This document shows, in pieces, positions 1 to 6,729 of a stretch of 7,010 nt of DNA (the stretch's first letter is position 1; each line of letters starts with the position of its first letter). The notes below the pieces were generated by a model, which ran no database searches, was not told the origin of the DNA, and saw nothing but the letters and a program-made list of their open reading frames with translations. Made by a program: the position numbers and the translations under genes. This DNA is from Methyloceanibacter sp. (GTDB taxonomy: Bacteria > Pseudomonadota > Alphaproteobacteria > Rhizobiales > Methyloligellaceae): NCBI GenBank assembly GCA_025449615.1, contig JANWJA010000041.1, positions 1 to 7,010 on the forward strand, in the 5' to 3' direction.

Positions 1-1699
1 CGGCCATGATGCCCGGATCTTCGCGGAACTGCTTGCGCACCTCCTCGACGATGGAGCCCGCCGCGCGGCCCACGGCCGTCATGGCGATGCCGCCGAACAG
101 ATATGGGAGCAATCCGCCAAGGAAGAGGCCAACCACTACGTAGGGATCGGAGAGGCTGAAGCTCGGAGCGACGTCCTTGAAATAAGGAAACTTGTCGGCA
201 TTGGCGGCGAAATATTTCAGGTCTTCGGTATAGGCGGCGAACAGCACGAGCGCACCCAAGCCGGCCGAGCCGATGGCATAGCCCTTGGTCACCGCCTTGG
301 TGGTGTTGCCCACGGCATCGAGCGCGTCGGTGGTCTTGCGGACACTCTTGGGCATGCCCGCCATCTCGGCGATGCCGCCTGCGTTGTCGGTGACTGGACC
401 GAAGGCATCGAGCGCCACGATCAGACCTGCGAGCGCAAGCATCGTGGTCACCGCGATGGCGATGCCGAACAGTCCGGCCAGCCCATAGGTCACGAGAATG
501 CCCGCAATGATCACGAGCGCAGGCAGTGCTGTGGATTCGAGCGAGACAGCAAGGCCCTGAATCACGTTGGTGCCGTGGCCGGTAACGGAAGCTTTCGCGA
601 TCGAATGTACCGGGCGGTAATTGGTTCCGGTATAGTACTCCGTGATCACGACGATCAGCGCCGTAATGGCCAGGCCGACGACGCCGCAGAGGAACAAGGC
701 TTTGCCGGTGAAGCTCACAGCGCCGACGGTCATGACATCATTCATGCCGACGAGCCAGGAGGTGAGCGGCCACAGCCCGATCAACGAGAGAACGCCGGTC
801 GCGATCACGCCCTTATAGAGGGCGCCCATGATCGACTTGTTGGCGCCGAGCCGGACGAAGAACGTGCCGATGATCGAGGTGATGACGCACATACCGCCAA
901 TGGCGAGCGGGTAGAGCATCATCGCCAGGACTTTGTCGCTGCCCGCGAAATAGATCGAGGCGAGCACCATGGTGGCGACGATGGTAACGGCATAGGTCTC
1001 GAACAAATCTGCCGCCATGCCGGCGCAGTCGCCGACATTGTCGCCAACGTTGTCGGCGATGGTGGCGGGGTTACGTGGGTCGTCCTCGGGGATGCCGGCC
1101 TCGACCTTGCCGACGAGATCGCCGCCGACATCGGCACCCTTGGTGAAGATGCCGCCGCCGAGACGGGCGAAGATGGAAATCAGCGATGCGCCGAAGCCGA
1201 GCGACACCAGCGCGTCGATGACTTCGCGCGATGCCGGATCGTGCCCCAAAACATGAGTGAGGACGAAGAAATAGACGGAGACGCCGAGCAGCGCGAGACC
1301 GGCAACGAGGAGGCCGGTGATGGCGCCGGCGCGGAAGGCGAGGCTTAGGCCTGCGGCGAGGCTCTTGGTCGAGGCTTGCGCCGTGCGCACATTGGCACGG
1401 ACCGAGACGTTCATGCCGATATAGCCAGCAGCCCCCGAGAGGATCGCGCCGATGGCGAAGCCGATCGCTTGCGGAAGTCCGAGTAGGAACAGGCCGATCA
1501 CGAAGATCACGGCACCGACTGCCGCGACCGTGGTGTATTGACGGGCGAGATAGGCTTGCGCGCCTTCTTGGATGGCGGCGGCGATCTCTTGCATCTTCTT
1601 GGAGCCGGGACTGGCCTCAAGTACCTGACGCGCGGTCAGGACGCCGTAAACGATCGAAAGCGCCCCGCAGGCAATGATCAAATAAAGAACTGTAGTCAT
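1..1699 (-). CDS. hppA: Membrane-bound proton-pumping pyrophosphatase, K+-independent type (C-terminus cut by window edge)
   Basis: Integral inner-membrane enzyme that hydrolyses pyrophosphate and uses the energy to pump protons out of the cytoplasm. Reading inward from the ATG at 1699-1697, 566 codons are open without a break, against about 700 residues for the family, so roughly 130 C-terminal residues, including the last aspartate-rich substrate motif, lie outside the window. The protein begins with a hydrophobic helix (about residues 3-21), with further membrane segments near 56-75, 80-98 and 124-148. The pyrophosphate/Mg site is visible as [11 protein letters not shown] (190-200) and [19 protein letters not shown] (216-234), followed by the family motifs [24 protein letters not shown] and [10 protein letters not shown] (437-446). 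[10 protein letters not shown] (464-473) has Lys468 and Thr471, the pair that marks the K+-independent class; K+-dependent enzymes have Ala at the first position. The family usually has Ala where this protein has Gly193. No in-frame start lies between the ATG and the hairpin upstream. The only Shine-Dalgarno-like stretch is GGGG at 1711-1714, which is weak. It is separated from thiL by 190 bases and may have its own promoter. Family identity is certain; ion specificity is inferred from motifs. Confidence 0.97.
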   Translation of the reverse strand, partial: MTTVLYLIIACGALSIVYGVLTARQVLEASPGSKKMQEIAAAIQEGAQAYLARQYTTVAAVGAVIFVIGLFLLGLPQAIGFAIGAILSGAAGYIGMNVSVRANVRTAQASTKSLAAGLSLAFRAGAITGLLVAGLALLGVSVYFFVLTHVLGHDPASREVIDALVSLGFGASLISIFARLGGGIFTKGADVGGDLVGKVEAGIPEDDPRNPATIADNVGDNVGDCAGMAADLFETYAVTIVATMVLASIYFAGSDKVLAMMLYPLAIGGMCVITSIIGTFFVRLGANKSIMGALYKGVIATGVLSLIGLWPLTSWLVGMNDVMTVGAVSFTGKALFLCGVVGLAITALIVVITEYYTGTNYRPVHSIAKASVTGHGTNVIQGLAVSLESTALPALVIIAGILVTYGLAGLFGIAIAVTTMLALAGLIVALDAFGPVTDNAGGIAEMAGMPKSVRKTTDALDAVGNTTKAVTKGYAIGSAGLGALVLFAAYTEDLKYFAANADKFPYFKDVAPSFSLSDPYVVVGLFLGGLLPYLFGGIAMTAVGRAAGSIVEEVRKQFREDPGIMA

Positions 1700-1756
1700 G
1701 ACGGATAAGACCCCGTGCGTTCGGTTGAGAATGATCGGAAATGGATGGATGGGCGC

Positions 1757-1773
1757 CGGGAGATTTACTCCCG
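1757..1773 (-). promoter_or_regulatory. Hairpin in the hppA 5' leader
   Basis: A perfect 6-base-pair inverted repeat, CGGGAG (1768-1773 on the minus strand) and CTCCCG (1757-1762), encloses a 5-base loop TAAAT. An outer 5-base stem is possible between GGGCG (1785-1789, minus) and CGCCC (1751-1755), leaving an asymmetric internal loop. It ends about 58 bases before the hppA ATG. It is not followed by a run of U on the minus strand, so it does not look like a standard intrinsic terminator. Its function is unknown; it could stabilise the hppA mRNA 5' end, act as an operator, or mean nothing. Confidence 0.3.
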
Positions 1774-1809
1774 TAACGCGGCCCCGCCCCTAGCCTCGAC
1801 TTCGCGCGG

Positions 1810-1838
1810 AAAATGCCAAAGTTAGGGCTAGTGCGCAA
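1810..1838 (-). promoter_or_regulatory. Candidate sigma-70-like promoter for hppA
   Basis: On the minus strand TTGCGC (1838-1833) is followed after exactly 17 bases by CATTTT (1815-1810). The -35 half keeps the TTG core but the -10 half is poor. It would start transcription near 1803, giving a leader of about 100 bases that contains the 1757-1773 hairpin. A second -10-like CATAAG (1857-1852) lacks a matching -35. This is a weak pattern match only. Confidence 0.18.
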
Positions 1839-1889
1839 CTGATTGGCGAGACTTATGAAACATTTGCCGCATGGGTCCGCTTTTAGGGC

Positions 1890-2903
1890 TCAAAAATGCG
1901 AGAAACCCTTGCGAGCAAGCGTAATGGATCGACCGTCGCGGTCCAAAACGGTCACTTCCCCCTCCCCGGACTTGATCACGCCGATAGCGGAAGCGTCGAC
2001 GCCGGCCTTCGCTGCCTCAGCTTCGAACTTGGCGCTACGGGACGCCGGAACTGCTGCTGCGATCTCGTAATCGTCGCCGGCCACGATCATGGCTTCGAGG
2101 ATATCCCGGCCTTTCGAGACCGCTTTTCGCCCAGGCGCAGAGAGCGGAACAAGGTCCAGCTCGATCTCAGCATTCACATGCGACACGTGGCAGAGCTTTT
2201 CGATATCTCCGACCAGCCCGTCTGAGACATCAATGGCGCTTTCGGCGCAATTCCTGATGACGGTCGTGAGCGCGCTGCGCGGCTCCGGCTTCCGATAGCG
2301 GCGGACGAGGAAGGCGACATCGTCCTTACTCAGCGCCCAGGCGTTAGCGAGGTCCGGTTGTTGCAGCAGGCGAAGTCCGAGGTAGGAATCGCCAATCGTT
2401 CCGGTCACATAGAGACGGTCGCTCGCGTTCGCGCCCCTCCTTGGCACGGACGTGCCCTGCGGCACGAGCCCAAGCACAGTGATGGTAAGACTTAATGGAC
2501 CTGGGGTGCGGGTCGTGTCGCCGCCAACCAACATGATCCCGGCCTCTTCTTGGAGCGCACGAAGGCCGGAGGTGAAACTCTCGAGCCATGGCGCAGGGGG
2601 TTCGTTGGGTAGCGTCAGCGCCAACAGATAAGCGTAGGGACGAGCGCCTTTGGCGGCGAGGTCGGACAGGTTCACGGCGAGCGCTTTATAAGCTATGGTT
2701 TCCGGAGGATCGTCCTTCAGGAAATGCACGCCCTCGACGATGGTATCGCAACTGACGACGAGCTCCTGCCCCGCGGGGAGCGCGATGACGGCGGCATCGT
2801 CACGAAGACCGAGAGCTTCGGGCTGGGTTGCCAGTGGCGCGAAATAGCGCGCGATCAGGGAGAACTCGTCGAGCCCTCCTTCCCGCTTCTTATCCTTAGC
2901 CAT
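1890..2903 (-). CDS. thiL: Thiamine-monophosphate kinase
   Basis: Cytoplasmic enzyme that phosphorylates thiamine monophosphate with ATP to give thiamine diphosphate, the active cofactor; last step of thiamine synthesis. The 337-residue product is slightly longer than the roughly 325-residue E. coli protein. It shows the AIR-synthase-like two-domain fold: N-terminal glycine/aspartate motifs LRDDAAVI (33-40) and CDTIVEGVHF (52-61), NLSDLAAKGARP (78-89), then the nucleotide/Mg motif GGDTTRTPGPL (127-137), and in the C-terminal half AIDVSDGLVGDI (223-234) and VAGDDYEI (274-281). All the expected metal-binding aspartates are present. The ATG (2903-2901) is 5 bases after the nusB stop; the likely ribosome site AAGG (2913-2916) lies inside the last nusB codons, implying coupled translation. 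It ends in TGA at 1892-1890 with no clear terminator behind it. Placement after ribH-nusB is a common alphaproteobacterial arrangement. Confidence 0.98.
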   Translation of the reverse strand: MAKDKKREGGLDEFSLIARYFAPLATQPEALGLRDDAAVIALPAGQELVVSCDTIVEGVHFLKDDPPETIAYKALAVNLSDLAAKGARPYAYLLALTLPNEPPAPWLESFTSGLRALQEEAGIMLVGGDTTRTPGPLSLTITVLGLVPQGTSVPRRGANASDRLYVTGTIGDSYLGLRLLQQPDLANAWALSKDDVAFLVRRYRKPEPRSALTTVIRNCAESAIDVSDGLVGDIEKLCHVSHVNAEIELDLVPLSAPGRKAVSKGRDILEAMIVAGDDYEIAAAVPASRSAKFEAEAAKAGVDASAIGVIKSGEGEVTVLDRDGRSITLARKGFSHF

Positions 2904-2908
2904 GGTCT

Positions 2909-3394
2909 CTAGCCTTTACCCGCGAATTCTTGCGGACGTTCCTCGCGCGCGAGCTTGTCGAGGATACCATTCACAACTTTCGGCTCCTCGCCCTCAAAAA
3001 ACGCATGAGCGAGATCGAGATATTCGGTGATGACGACACGGGAGGGAACGTCAGGGCGCATCAGCACTTCGTAAGCGCCGGCGCGAAGAATGGCGCGAAG
3101 GATCGAATCCACGCGATTGAGCCGCCAGCCTTCGGCGAGATGCTGGTCGACCAAAGGATCAATGCGGCGCTGCTCGCGCACCACGCCTTGAACGAGGTCG
3201 CGGAAGAACTCTGCTTCCGCCTCACAGAGCTCCGAGCCTTCGATATCCTTGCCGAGGCGATGGGATTGAAACTCCTGGATCACTTCGTTGAGGTCGATGC
3301 CGGTCATGTCCATCTGGTAGAGCGCCTGCACGGCGGCGAGGCGCGCCGCGCTTCGCGACAAAGCGCGGTTGGCTCGTTTGGCGAGCTCCTTCAT
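2909..3394 (-). CDS. nusB: Transcription antitermination factor NusB
   Basis: Small all-helical RNA-binding protein that pairs with NusE (ribosomal protein S10) on boxA RNA to promote antitermination, mainly in rRNA operons. The 161-residue product carries the family's features throughout: RSAARLAAVQALYQMD (14-29), FFRDLVQGV (63-71), WRLNRVDSILRAILRAGAYE (90-109), the stretch DVPSRVVITEYLDLAHAFF (115-133), and EPKVVNGILDKLAREE (137-152). The N-terminus extends about 13 residues before the conserved helix. The ATG (3394-3392) is 7 bases past the ribH stop, but no good Shine-Dalgarno lies before it; an AAGGAG occurs inside codons 2-3. The start therefore probably relies on translation coupling with ribH, and its exact position is less certain than the gene. 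The pairing with ribH is widespread in bacteria. Confidence 0.98.
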   Translation of the reverse strand: MKELAKRANRALSRSAARLAAVQALYQMDMTGIDLNEVIQEFQSHRLGKDIEGSELCEAEAEFFRDLVQGVVREQRRIDPLVDQHLAEGWRLNRVDSILRAILRAGAYEVLMRPDVPSRVVITEYLDLAHAFFEGEEPKVVNGILDKLAREERPQEFAGKG

Positions 3395-3401
3395 GGCGCG
3401 T

Positions 3402-3872
3402 TCAACGCCGGCTCGCGCTGGAAAAATGCCGCTCGAGATCCATCAGAGAGAGGCAGGCTTCCGCTGCATGCGCACCCTTGTTGCGGCCCTCGACGCTGGC
3501 GCGCGCCCAGGCCTGCTCGCGACTGTCGCAAGTGAGAATGCCGTTGCCGATGGGGACGGCGTGCTCGACGGCGAGTTGATGCAGGCCTGCGGCGGATTCC
3601 CTGGCCACGATCTCATAATGGGTGGTCTCGCCGCGAATGACGCAGCCAAGAGCGACACAGCCGCGATGCCGACCCGCTTTACCGACGAAGCCATTGGCTA
3701 GTGCGAGGCTGAGCGCAAGCGGAATTTCTAGCGCGCCAGGAACCGAAAGCAGCTCGAAACTTACATTGCTTGCTTCCAGCGTATTGATGGCGCCGCGAGC
3801 GAGCTCGTCCGAGATATCCTCGTAGAAACGCGCCTCAATGATCAGGACCGAGCGTGGACCTTTGCGGCTCAT
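3402..3872 (-). CDS. ribH: 6,7-dimethyl-8-ribityllumazine synthase
   Basis: Condenses 5-amino-6-ribitylamino-uracil with the RibB product 3,4-dihydroxy-2-butanone 4-phosphate to give 6,7-dimethyl-8-ribityllumazine, the penultimate riboflavin step; family members assemble into pentamers or icosahedral shells. The 156 residues match the usual length. Visible active-site elements are the aromatic EARFYEDI (13-20), SVPGALEIPLA (43-53), the segment GCVIRGETTHYEIVARES (76-93) with the probable catalytic His85, and GNGILT (109-114) followed by REQAWARA (118-125) with the phosphate-binding arginine Arg124 and NKG (131-133). The linker CDS at 115-117 is less typical (many relatives have acidic residues there). 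The ATG (3872-3870) is preceded by GGAG (3882-3885), which overlaps the end of ribB, so expression is coupled to that gene. The ribB stop is only 6 bases upstream. Confidence 0.98.
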   Translation of the reverse strand: MSRKGPRSVLIIEARFYEDISDELARGAINTLEASNVSFELLSVPGALEIPLALSLALANGFVGKAGRHRGCVALGCVIRGETTHYEIVARESAAGLHQLAVEHAVPIGNGILTCDSREQAWARASVEGRNKGAHAAEACLSLMDLERHFSSASRR

Positions 3873-3878
3873 GGTCCC

Positions 3879-5003
3879 CTACTCCATGGTCCGGTGTCCG
3901 ACGACGCTCAAGCCATAGCCTTCGAGGCCCACGATCTTGCGCGCCGGCGAATTGCTCAACAGCACCATCTCATGCACGCCGAGATCGAGCAGGATCTGCG
4001 CTCCGATGCCATATTCGATCAGGCGCTGCTGGCCGGCCTCCGGCGTTCCCTGGTCGCGGGCGAGCCGAGACGAGATAGCGTCGGGGCGCGACTCCCGGAT
4101 CAGAACGATCACGCCGCGGCCCTCCTTGCCGATAATCTCCATCGCTTTATGGATGAGGGTCTCGCGACGCGGACTGGTGCCGAATACATCGTCGATCGTG
4201 TTCATGGCATGAACCCTGACAAGGACCGGTCCGCCGCTCGAGACATCGCCCTTCACCAGCGCCACATGCTCCGAAGGATCGACCGTGGTGGCATAGACTT
4301 TGACCTTGAAGTCGCCGCCAAACGGACTCTGGATTGCGGTCTCGGCCACGGTCTTCACCAGATGATCGTAGCGAAGCCGGTAGGCGATAAGATCGGCGAT
4401 GGTCGCGATCTTTAGCCCATGGCGCTGTGCAAAGGCGACCAGATCCGGAAGCCGCGCCATGGTGCCATCGTCATTCATGATCTCGCAGATGACACCGGCC
4501 GGATAAAGCCCAGCGAGGCGCGCGAGATCGACGGCAGCTTCGGTGTGACCAGCGCGCACGAGCACGCCACCATCCTTGGCGACCAACGGAAACACGTGGC
4601 CCGGGGTGGTGATGTCGCGATAATCCTTGGTCGGATCGATGGCAACGGAGATGGTGTGGGCGCGGTCATGCGCCGAGATGCCGGTCGAGACCCCTTCCCG
4701 CGCCTCGATGGAAACGGTGAAGGCGGAGCTGTGGCGCGAGCGGTTGGAACGCGACATCAATTCGAGATGGAGCTGCTTGGCGCGATCGGGCGTCAGCGCG
4801 AGACAGACGAGCCCCCGGCCGTGCTTGGCCATGAAATTGATGGCGTCGGGGGTGGCCATTTGCGCCGGGATGACCAGGTCGCCCTCGTTCTCGCGCTCCT
4901 CGGCATCGACCAAAATGAACATGCGGCCGTTCCGCGCGTCCTCGACTACTTCCTCGATAGAGGAGAGCGCCTGAATGTGATGGGCCCGGTTCGGTAGACT
5001 CAC
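3879..5003 (-). CDS. ribB: 3,4-dihydroxy-2-butanone-4-phosphate synthase with a degenerate GTP cyclohydrolase II-like domain (RibBX type, usually annotated RibBA)
   Basis: The N-terminal half (about 1-210) converts ribulose 5-phosphate to 3,4-dihydroxy-2-butanone 4-phosphate plus formate. It keeps the whole E. coli RibB active site, in nearly the same numbering: ERENEGD (36-42), HGRGLVC (61-67), TPGHVFPL (133-140), RAGHTEAA (150-157) and GVICEIMNDDGTMAR (170-184). The C-terminal half (about 211-370) is shaped like GTP cyclohydrolase II, with YGIGAQILLDLGVHEM (331-346) and GLEGYGLSVVG (359-369), but is not credible as an enzyme. By my alignment the three zinc cysteines of E. coli RibA are replaced by Asn268, Arg279 and Glu281. 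The catalytic Arg-Asp before YGIGAQ is Ile329-Glu330. This matches the described RibBX variant of proteobacteria, so GTP cyclohydrolase II must be supplied elsewhere. The start is GTG (5003-5001), sharing GTGA with the ribE stop. It continues the rib operon; length 374 residues. Confidence 0.97.
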   Translation of the reverse strand: MSLPNRAHHIQALSSIEEVVEDARNGRMFILVDAEERENEGDLVIPAQMATPDAINFMAKHGRGLVCLALTPDRAKQLHLELMSRSNRSRHSSAFTVSIEAREGVSTGISAHDRAHTISVAIDPTKDYRDITTPGHVFPLVAKDGGVLVRAGHTEAAVDLARLAGLYPAGVICEIMNDDGTMARLPDLVAFAQRHGLKIATIADLIAYRLRYDHLVKTVAETAIQSPFGGDFKVKVYATTVDPSEHVALVKGDVSSGGPVLVRVHAMNTIDDVFGTSPRRETLIHKAMEIIGKEGRGVIVLIRESRPDAISSRLARDQGTPEAGQQRLIEYGIGAQILLDLGVHEMVLLSNSPARKIVGLEGYGLSVVGHRTME

Positions 5004-5602
5004 GGCTCGTTCGCTTTCATTGCTGCAATGCGCTCGACGTAGCGCGCCAGCATATCTACCTCAAGGTTTACCAGATCGCCCACCTTGCGGTCTCGCCATG
5101 TGGTGTGGGCCAAGGTGTAAGGAATAACATTTACGCCGAAACTGTTACCGTCCACCTCGTTAATCGTGAGCGACACGCCGTCGAGCGCGATCGCGCCCTT
5201 TGCCGCGATAAATCTGGCGAGGCTCGCCGGGCTTTCCAGCGTAACCCGGGCGCTGTCGCCATCCTGCGCCCGCCCGGTAATCTTGGCGAGCCCGTCAATA
5301 TGTCCTGTGACGAGATGTCCGCCGAGCTCGTCCCCGAGCGAGAGCGGACGTTCCAGATTGATGCGGCGCCCCACCTGCCAGCTGCCGAGCGCGGTGCGCG
5401 AGACGGTCTCGTTGGAGACATCGACCTCAAACACGGCACCGCTTTTCCCGGCTTTCGCGTCCACTATGGTAAGGCAACAGCCATCACAGGCCATCGAGGC
5501 TCCCGGCACCAGGCTCGAGGGCTCATAAGAGCAGGCGATGGAAAGCCGCGCCCCGTCATGGGCGGCAAGCGTTCCTATTTCGCTGACGATGCCGGTGAAC
5601 AT
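5000..5602 (-). CDS. ribE: Riboflavin synthase, alpha subunit
   Basis: Dismutates two molecules of 6,7-dimethyl-8-ribityllumazine into riboflavin and a pyrimidine that re-enters the pathway; also called RibC. I place the start at the ATG 5602-5600 because the protein then begins MFTGIV, the near-universal N-terminus of the family, and has GGAAG (5608-5612) five bases upstream. An ATG 18 bases earlier (5620) would add six residues but has no ribosome site. The 200 residues form the two tandem lumazine-binding barrels: barrel one (1 to about 96) with GASMACDGCCLTIVD (34-48) and SNETVSRT (63-70), and barrel two (about 97-190) with TGHIDG (99-104), ALDGVSLTINEV (139-150) and NVIPYTLAHTTW (158-169). 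His101 and Ser144 correspond to conserved active-site positions. The gene overlaps the end of ribD by 28 bases and the start of ribB by 4. Confidence 0.97.
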   Translation of the reverse strand: MFTGIVSEIGTLAAHDGARLSIACSYEPSSLVPGASMACDGCCLTIVDAKAGKSGAVFEVDVSNETVSRTALGSWQVGRRINLERPLSLGDELGGHLVTGHIDGLAKITGRAQDGDSARVTLESPASLARFIAAKGAIALDGVSLTINEVDGNSFGVNVIPYTLAHTTWRDRKVGDLVNLEVDMLARYVERIAAMKANEP

Positions 5603-6708
5603 GCTCGCTTCCGCCGCCATTTGGTCATTCGATCCGGGCCGAATTGCCGGGATTCTACCAGAGTGAAATGACCGCCTTCGCTCAAGCGATCAAGACCTTC
5701 GCTGACAAAGGGCAAAAGGCCGTCAATGCCCGCCGGTTTCGCGCCCTGATAGATGATCGCCTCGTCGACCAGATCGGCGGCAAGAAACACCTGCGCCACC
5801 GATGGGCCGCCCTCGACCAAGAGCCGCGTGATGCCCCGCATCGCCAGCTGCTCCAGGGCATCTTTGATCAATGGCAGGCCATCCGCGTCGATATCGACCG
5901 AAATGACTTCCGCGCCGCGCTCCTGAAACTCTTCTGCGTTTGGCAGCTCTTCGTCGCTTGCGCAGATGAACCAGACCGGCACCATCTCATCTTCGAACAG
6001 GCGAGCGTCGAGCGGCGTGCGCAAGCGCCGGTCCAACACCACGCGCACCGGTGAGCGGCACTCCATGCCAGGCAGCCGGCAGGTCAGGCTCGGATTGTCG
6101 GCGACGATGGTTCCGCGCCCCACCAGGATCGCATCTGCGCGAGCGCGTAGCAGATGAGCATGCGCGCGGGCGCTCTCGCCTGTCACCCAAGTCGGCGCGC
6201 CGGCTTGTCCCCGCGGCACGAGCCCATCGCTGCCGAGCGCAAGCTTCAAGGTCACCGCTGGCCGCCCTTCAGTGACGCGAAGCACGTGGCCACGATTGAT
6301 GGCCAAAGCTTCGTCTTCGAGCACGCCTTCGATCACTTCGATGCCTGCGTCACGGAGCCGGGCGAAGCCATCGCCTGAGGTGCGTGGGTCGGGATCGCGC
6401 ATGGCGGCGACGACCCGCGCAGGCTTTGCGTTTGCGATCGCGTCGGCACACGGAGCGCCGCGGCCGACATGAGCGCAAGGTTCGAGCGTGACGTAGAGCG
6501 TGGCGCCCTTGGTGCGCTTGCCAGCCTGCTCCAATGCAACGGCTTCGGCATGGGGACGTCCCCCTGGCGCCGTCTGACCTCGGCCGAGAATGTCGCCGCT
6601 AGTGTTCGCAATCACGGTGCCCACGGATGGATTAGGCCAGGTCTGGCCGAGGCCGCGCCGCGCCAGCATCAACGCTTGCGCCATATGATGGAGATCAGAC
6701 GCGCTCAT
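5575..6708 (-). CDS. ribD: Bifunctional diaminohydroxyphosphoribosylaminopyrimidine deaminase / 5-amino-6-(5-phosphoribosylamino)uracil reductase
   Basis: Catalyses the second and third steps of riboflavin synthesis: zinc-dependent deamination of the pyrimidine from GTP cyclohydrolase II, then NADPH-dependent reduction of the ribose. The 377 residues divide into a deaminase (about 1-145) with zinc ligands in HAEAVALE (53-60, His53 and Glu55) and LEPCAHVGRGAPC (75-87, Cys78 and Cys87), and a reductase (about 150-365). The reductase shows RPAVTLKLALGSDG (149-162), WVTGESARAHAHLLRARADA (174-193), VGRGTIVADNPSLT (196-209), LLVEGGPSVAQ (296-306) and DLVDE (312-316). The ATG (6708-6706) has only a weak GGA upstream. 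It lies 21 bases after the nrdR stop. The last 14 or so residues, after RMTKWRRK, are an unconserved tail produced where the frame overlaps the beginning of ribE. Both active sites look complete. Confidence 0.98.
   Translation of the reverse strand: MSASDLHHMAQALMLARRGLGQTWPNPSVGTVIANTSGDILGRGQTAPGGRPHAEAVALEQAGKRTKGATLYVTLEPCAHVGRGAPCADAIANAKPARVVAAMRDPDPRTSGDGFARLRDAGIEVIEGVLEDEALAINRGHVLRVTEGRPAVTLKLALGSDGLVPRGQAGAPTWVTGESARAHAHLLRARADAILVGRGTIVADNPSLTCRLPGMECRSPVRVVLDRRLRTPLDARLFEDEMVPVWFICASDEELPNAEEFQERGAEVISVDIDADGLPLIKDALEQLAMRGITRLLVEGGPSVAQVFLAADLVDEAIIYQGAKPAGIDGLLPFVSEGLDRLSEGGHFTLVESRQFGPDRMTKWRRKRACSPASSAK
5608..5612 (-). promoter_or_regulatory. Ribosome binding site selecting the ribE start
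   Basis: GGAAG on the minus strand, 5 bases before the ATG at 5602, inside the ribD coding sequence. It supports the start that gives MFTGIV rather than the upstream ATG at 5620, which has only GAATGACCAA before it. Confidence 0.55.
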
Positions 6709-6729
6709 GCTTGCGTCCGCGCGCTGAGA

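Larger units (their letters stand above)
1700..1889. other. thiL-hppA intergenic region / hppA leader
   Basis: This is the only gap longer than 21 bases in the window. It holds no credible gene: a 73-codon minus-strand open frame (1617-1838) overlaps the start of hppA in another frame and resembles nothing. On the minus strand it contains a weak candidate promoter (1810-1838), a GC-rich patch (1781-1790) and a strong short hairpin (1757-1773) before the hppA start. No U-tract-backed terminator follows thiL, so read-through from the rib-nusB-thiL transcript into hppA is possible. Confidence 0.7.

Noticed and set aside
575..1348. 257-codon open frame on the plus strand
   Set aside because: It lies wholly antisense to hppA and its sequence is a low-complexity run of D, E, G, A and R, typical of a mirror frame in GC-rich DNA; the hppA frame is unbroken and conserved.
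1808..1820. Possible sigma-54 promoter around TTTGGCATTTTCC
   Set aside because: The TGGCA half is present but the required GC of the -12 element is not at the right spacing.
1700..1889. FMN or TPP riboswitch near the riboflavin and thiamine genes
   Set aside because: The conserved core sequences of neither riboswitch can be seen in this gap on either strand, and the other intergenic gaps are too short to hold one.
1822..1890. Direct repeat TTAGGGCT (1822-1829 and 1883-1890)
   Set aside because: Eight bases repeated once within 190 bases is not improbable by chance and matches no operator I know.
2930..3535. 201-codon plus-strand open frame antisense to nusB and ribH
   Set aside because: It crosses two well-conserved genes on the other strand and shows no recognisable family motif; the same applies to the long plus-strand frames over ribB (3894-4415, 4419-4997) and ribE (5105-5671).
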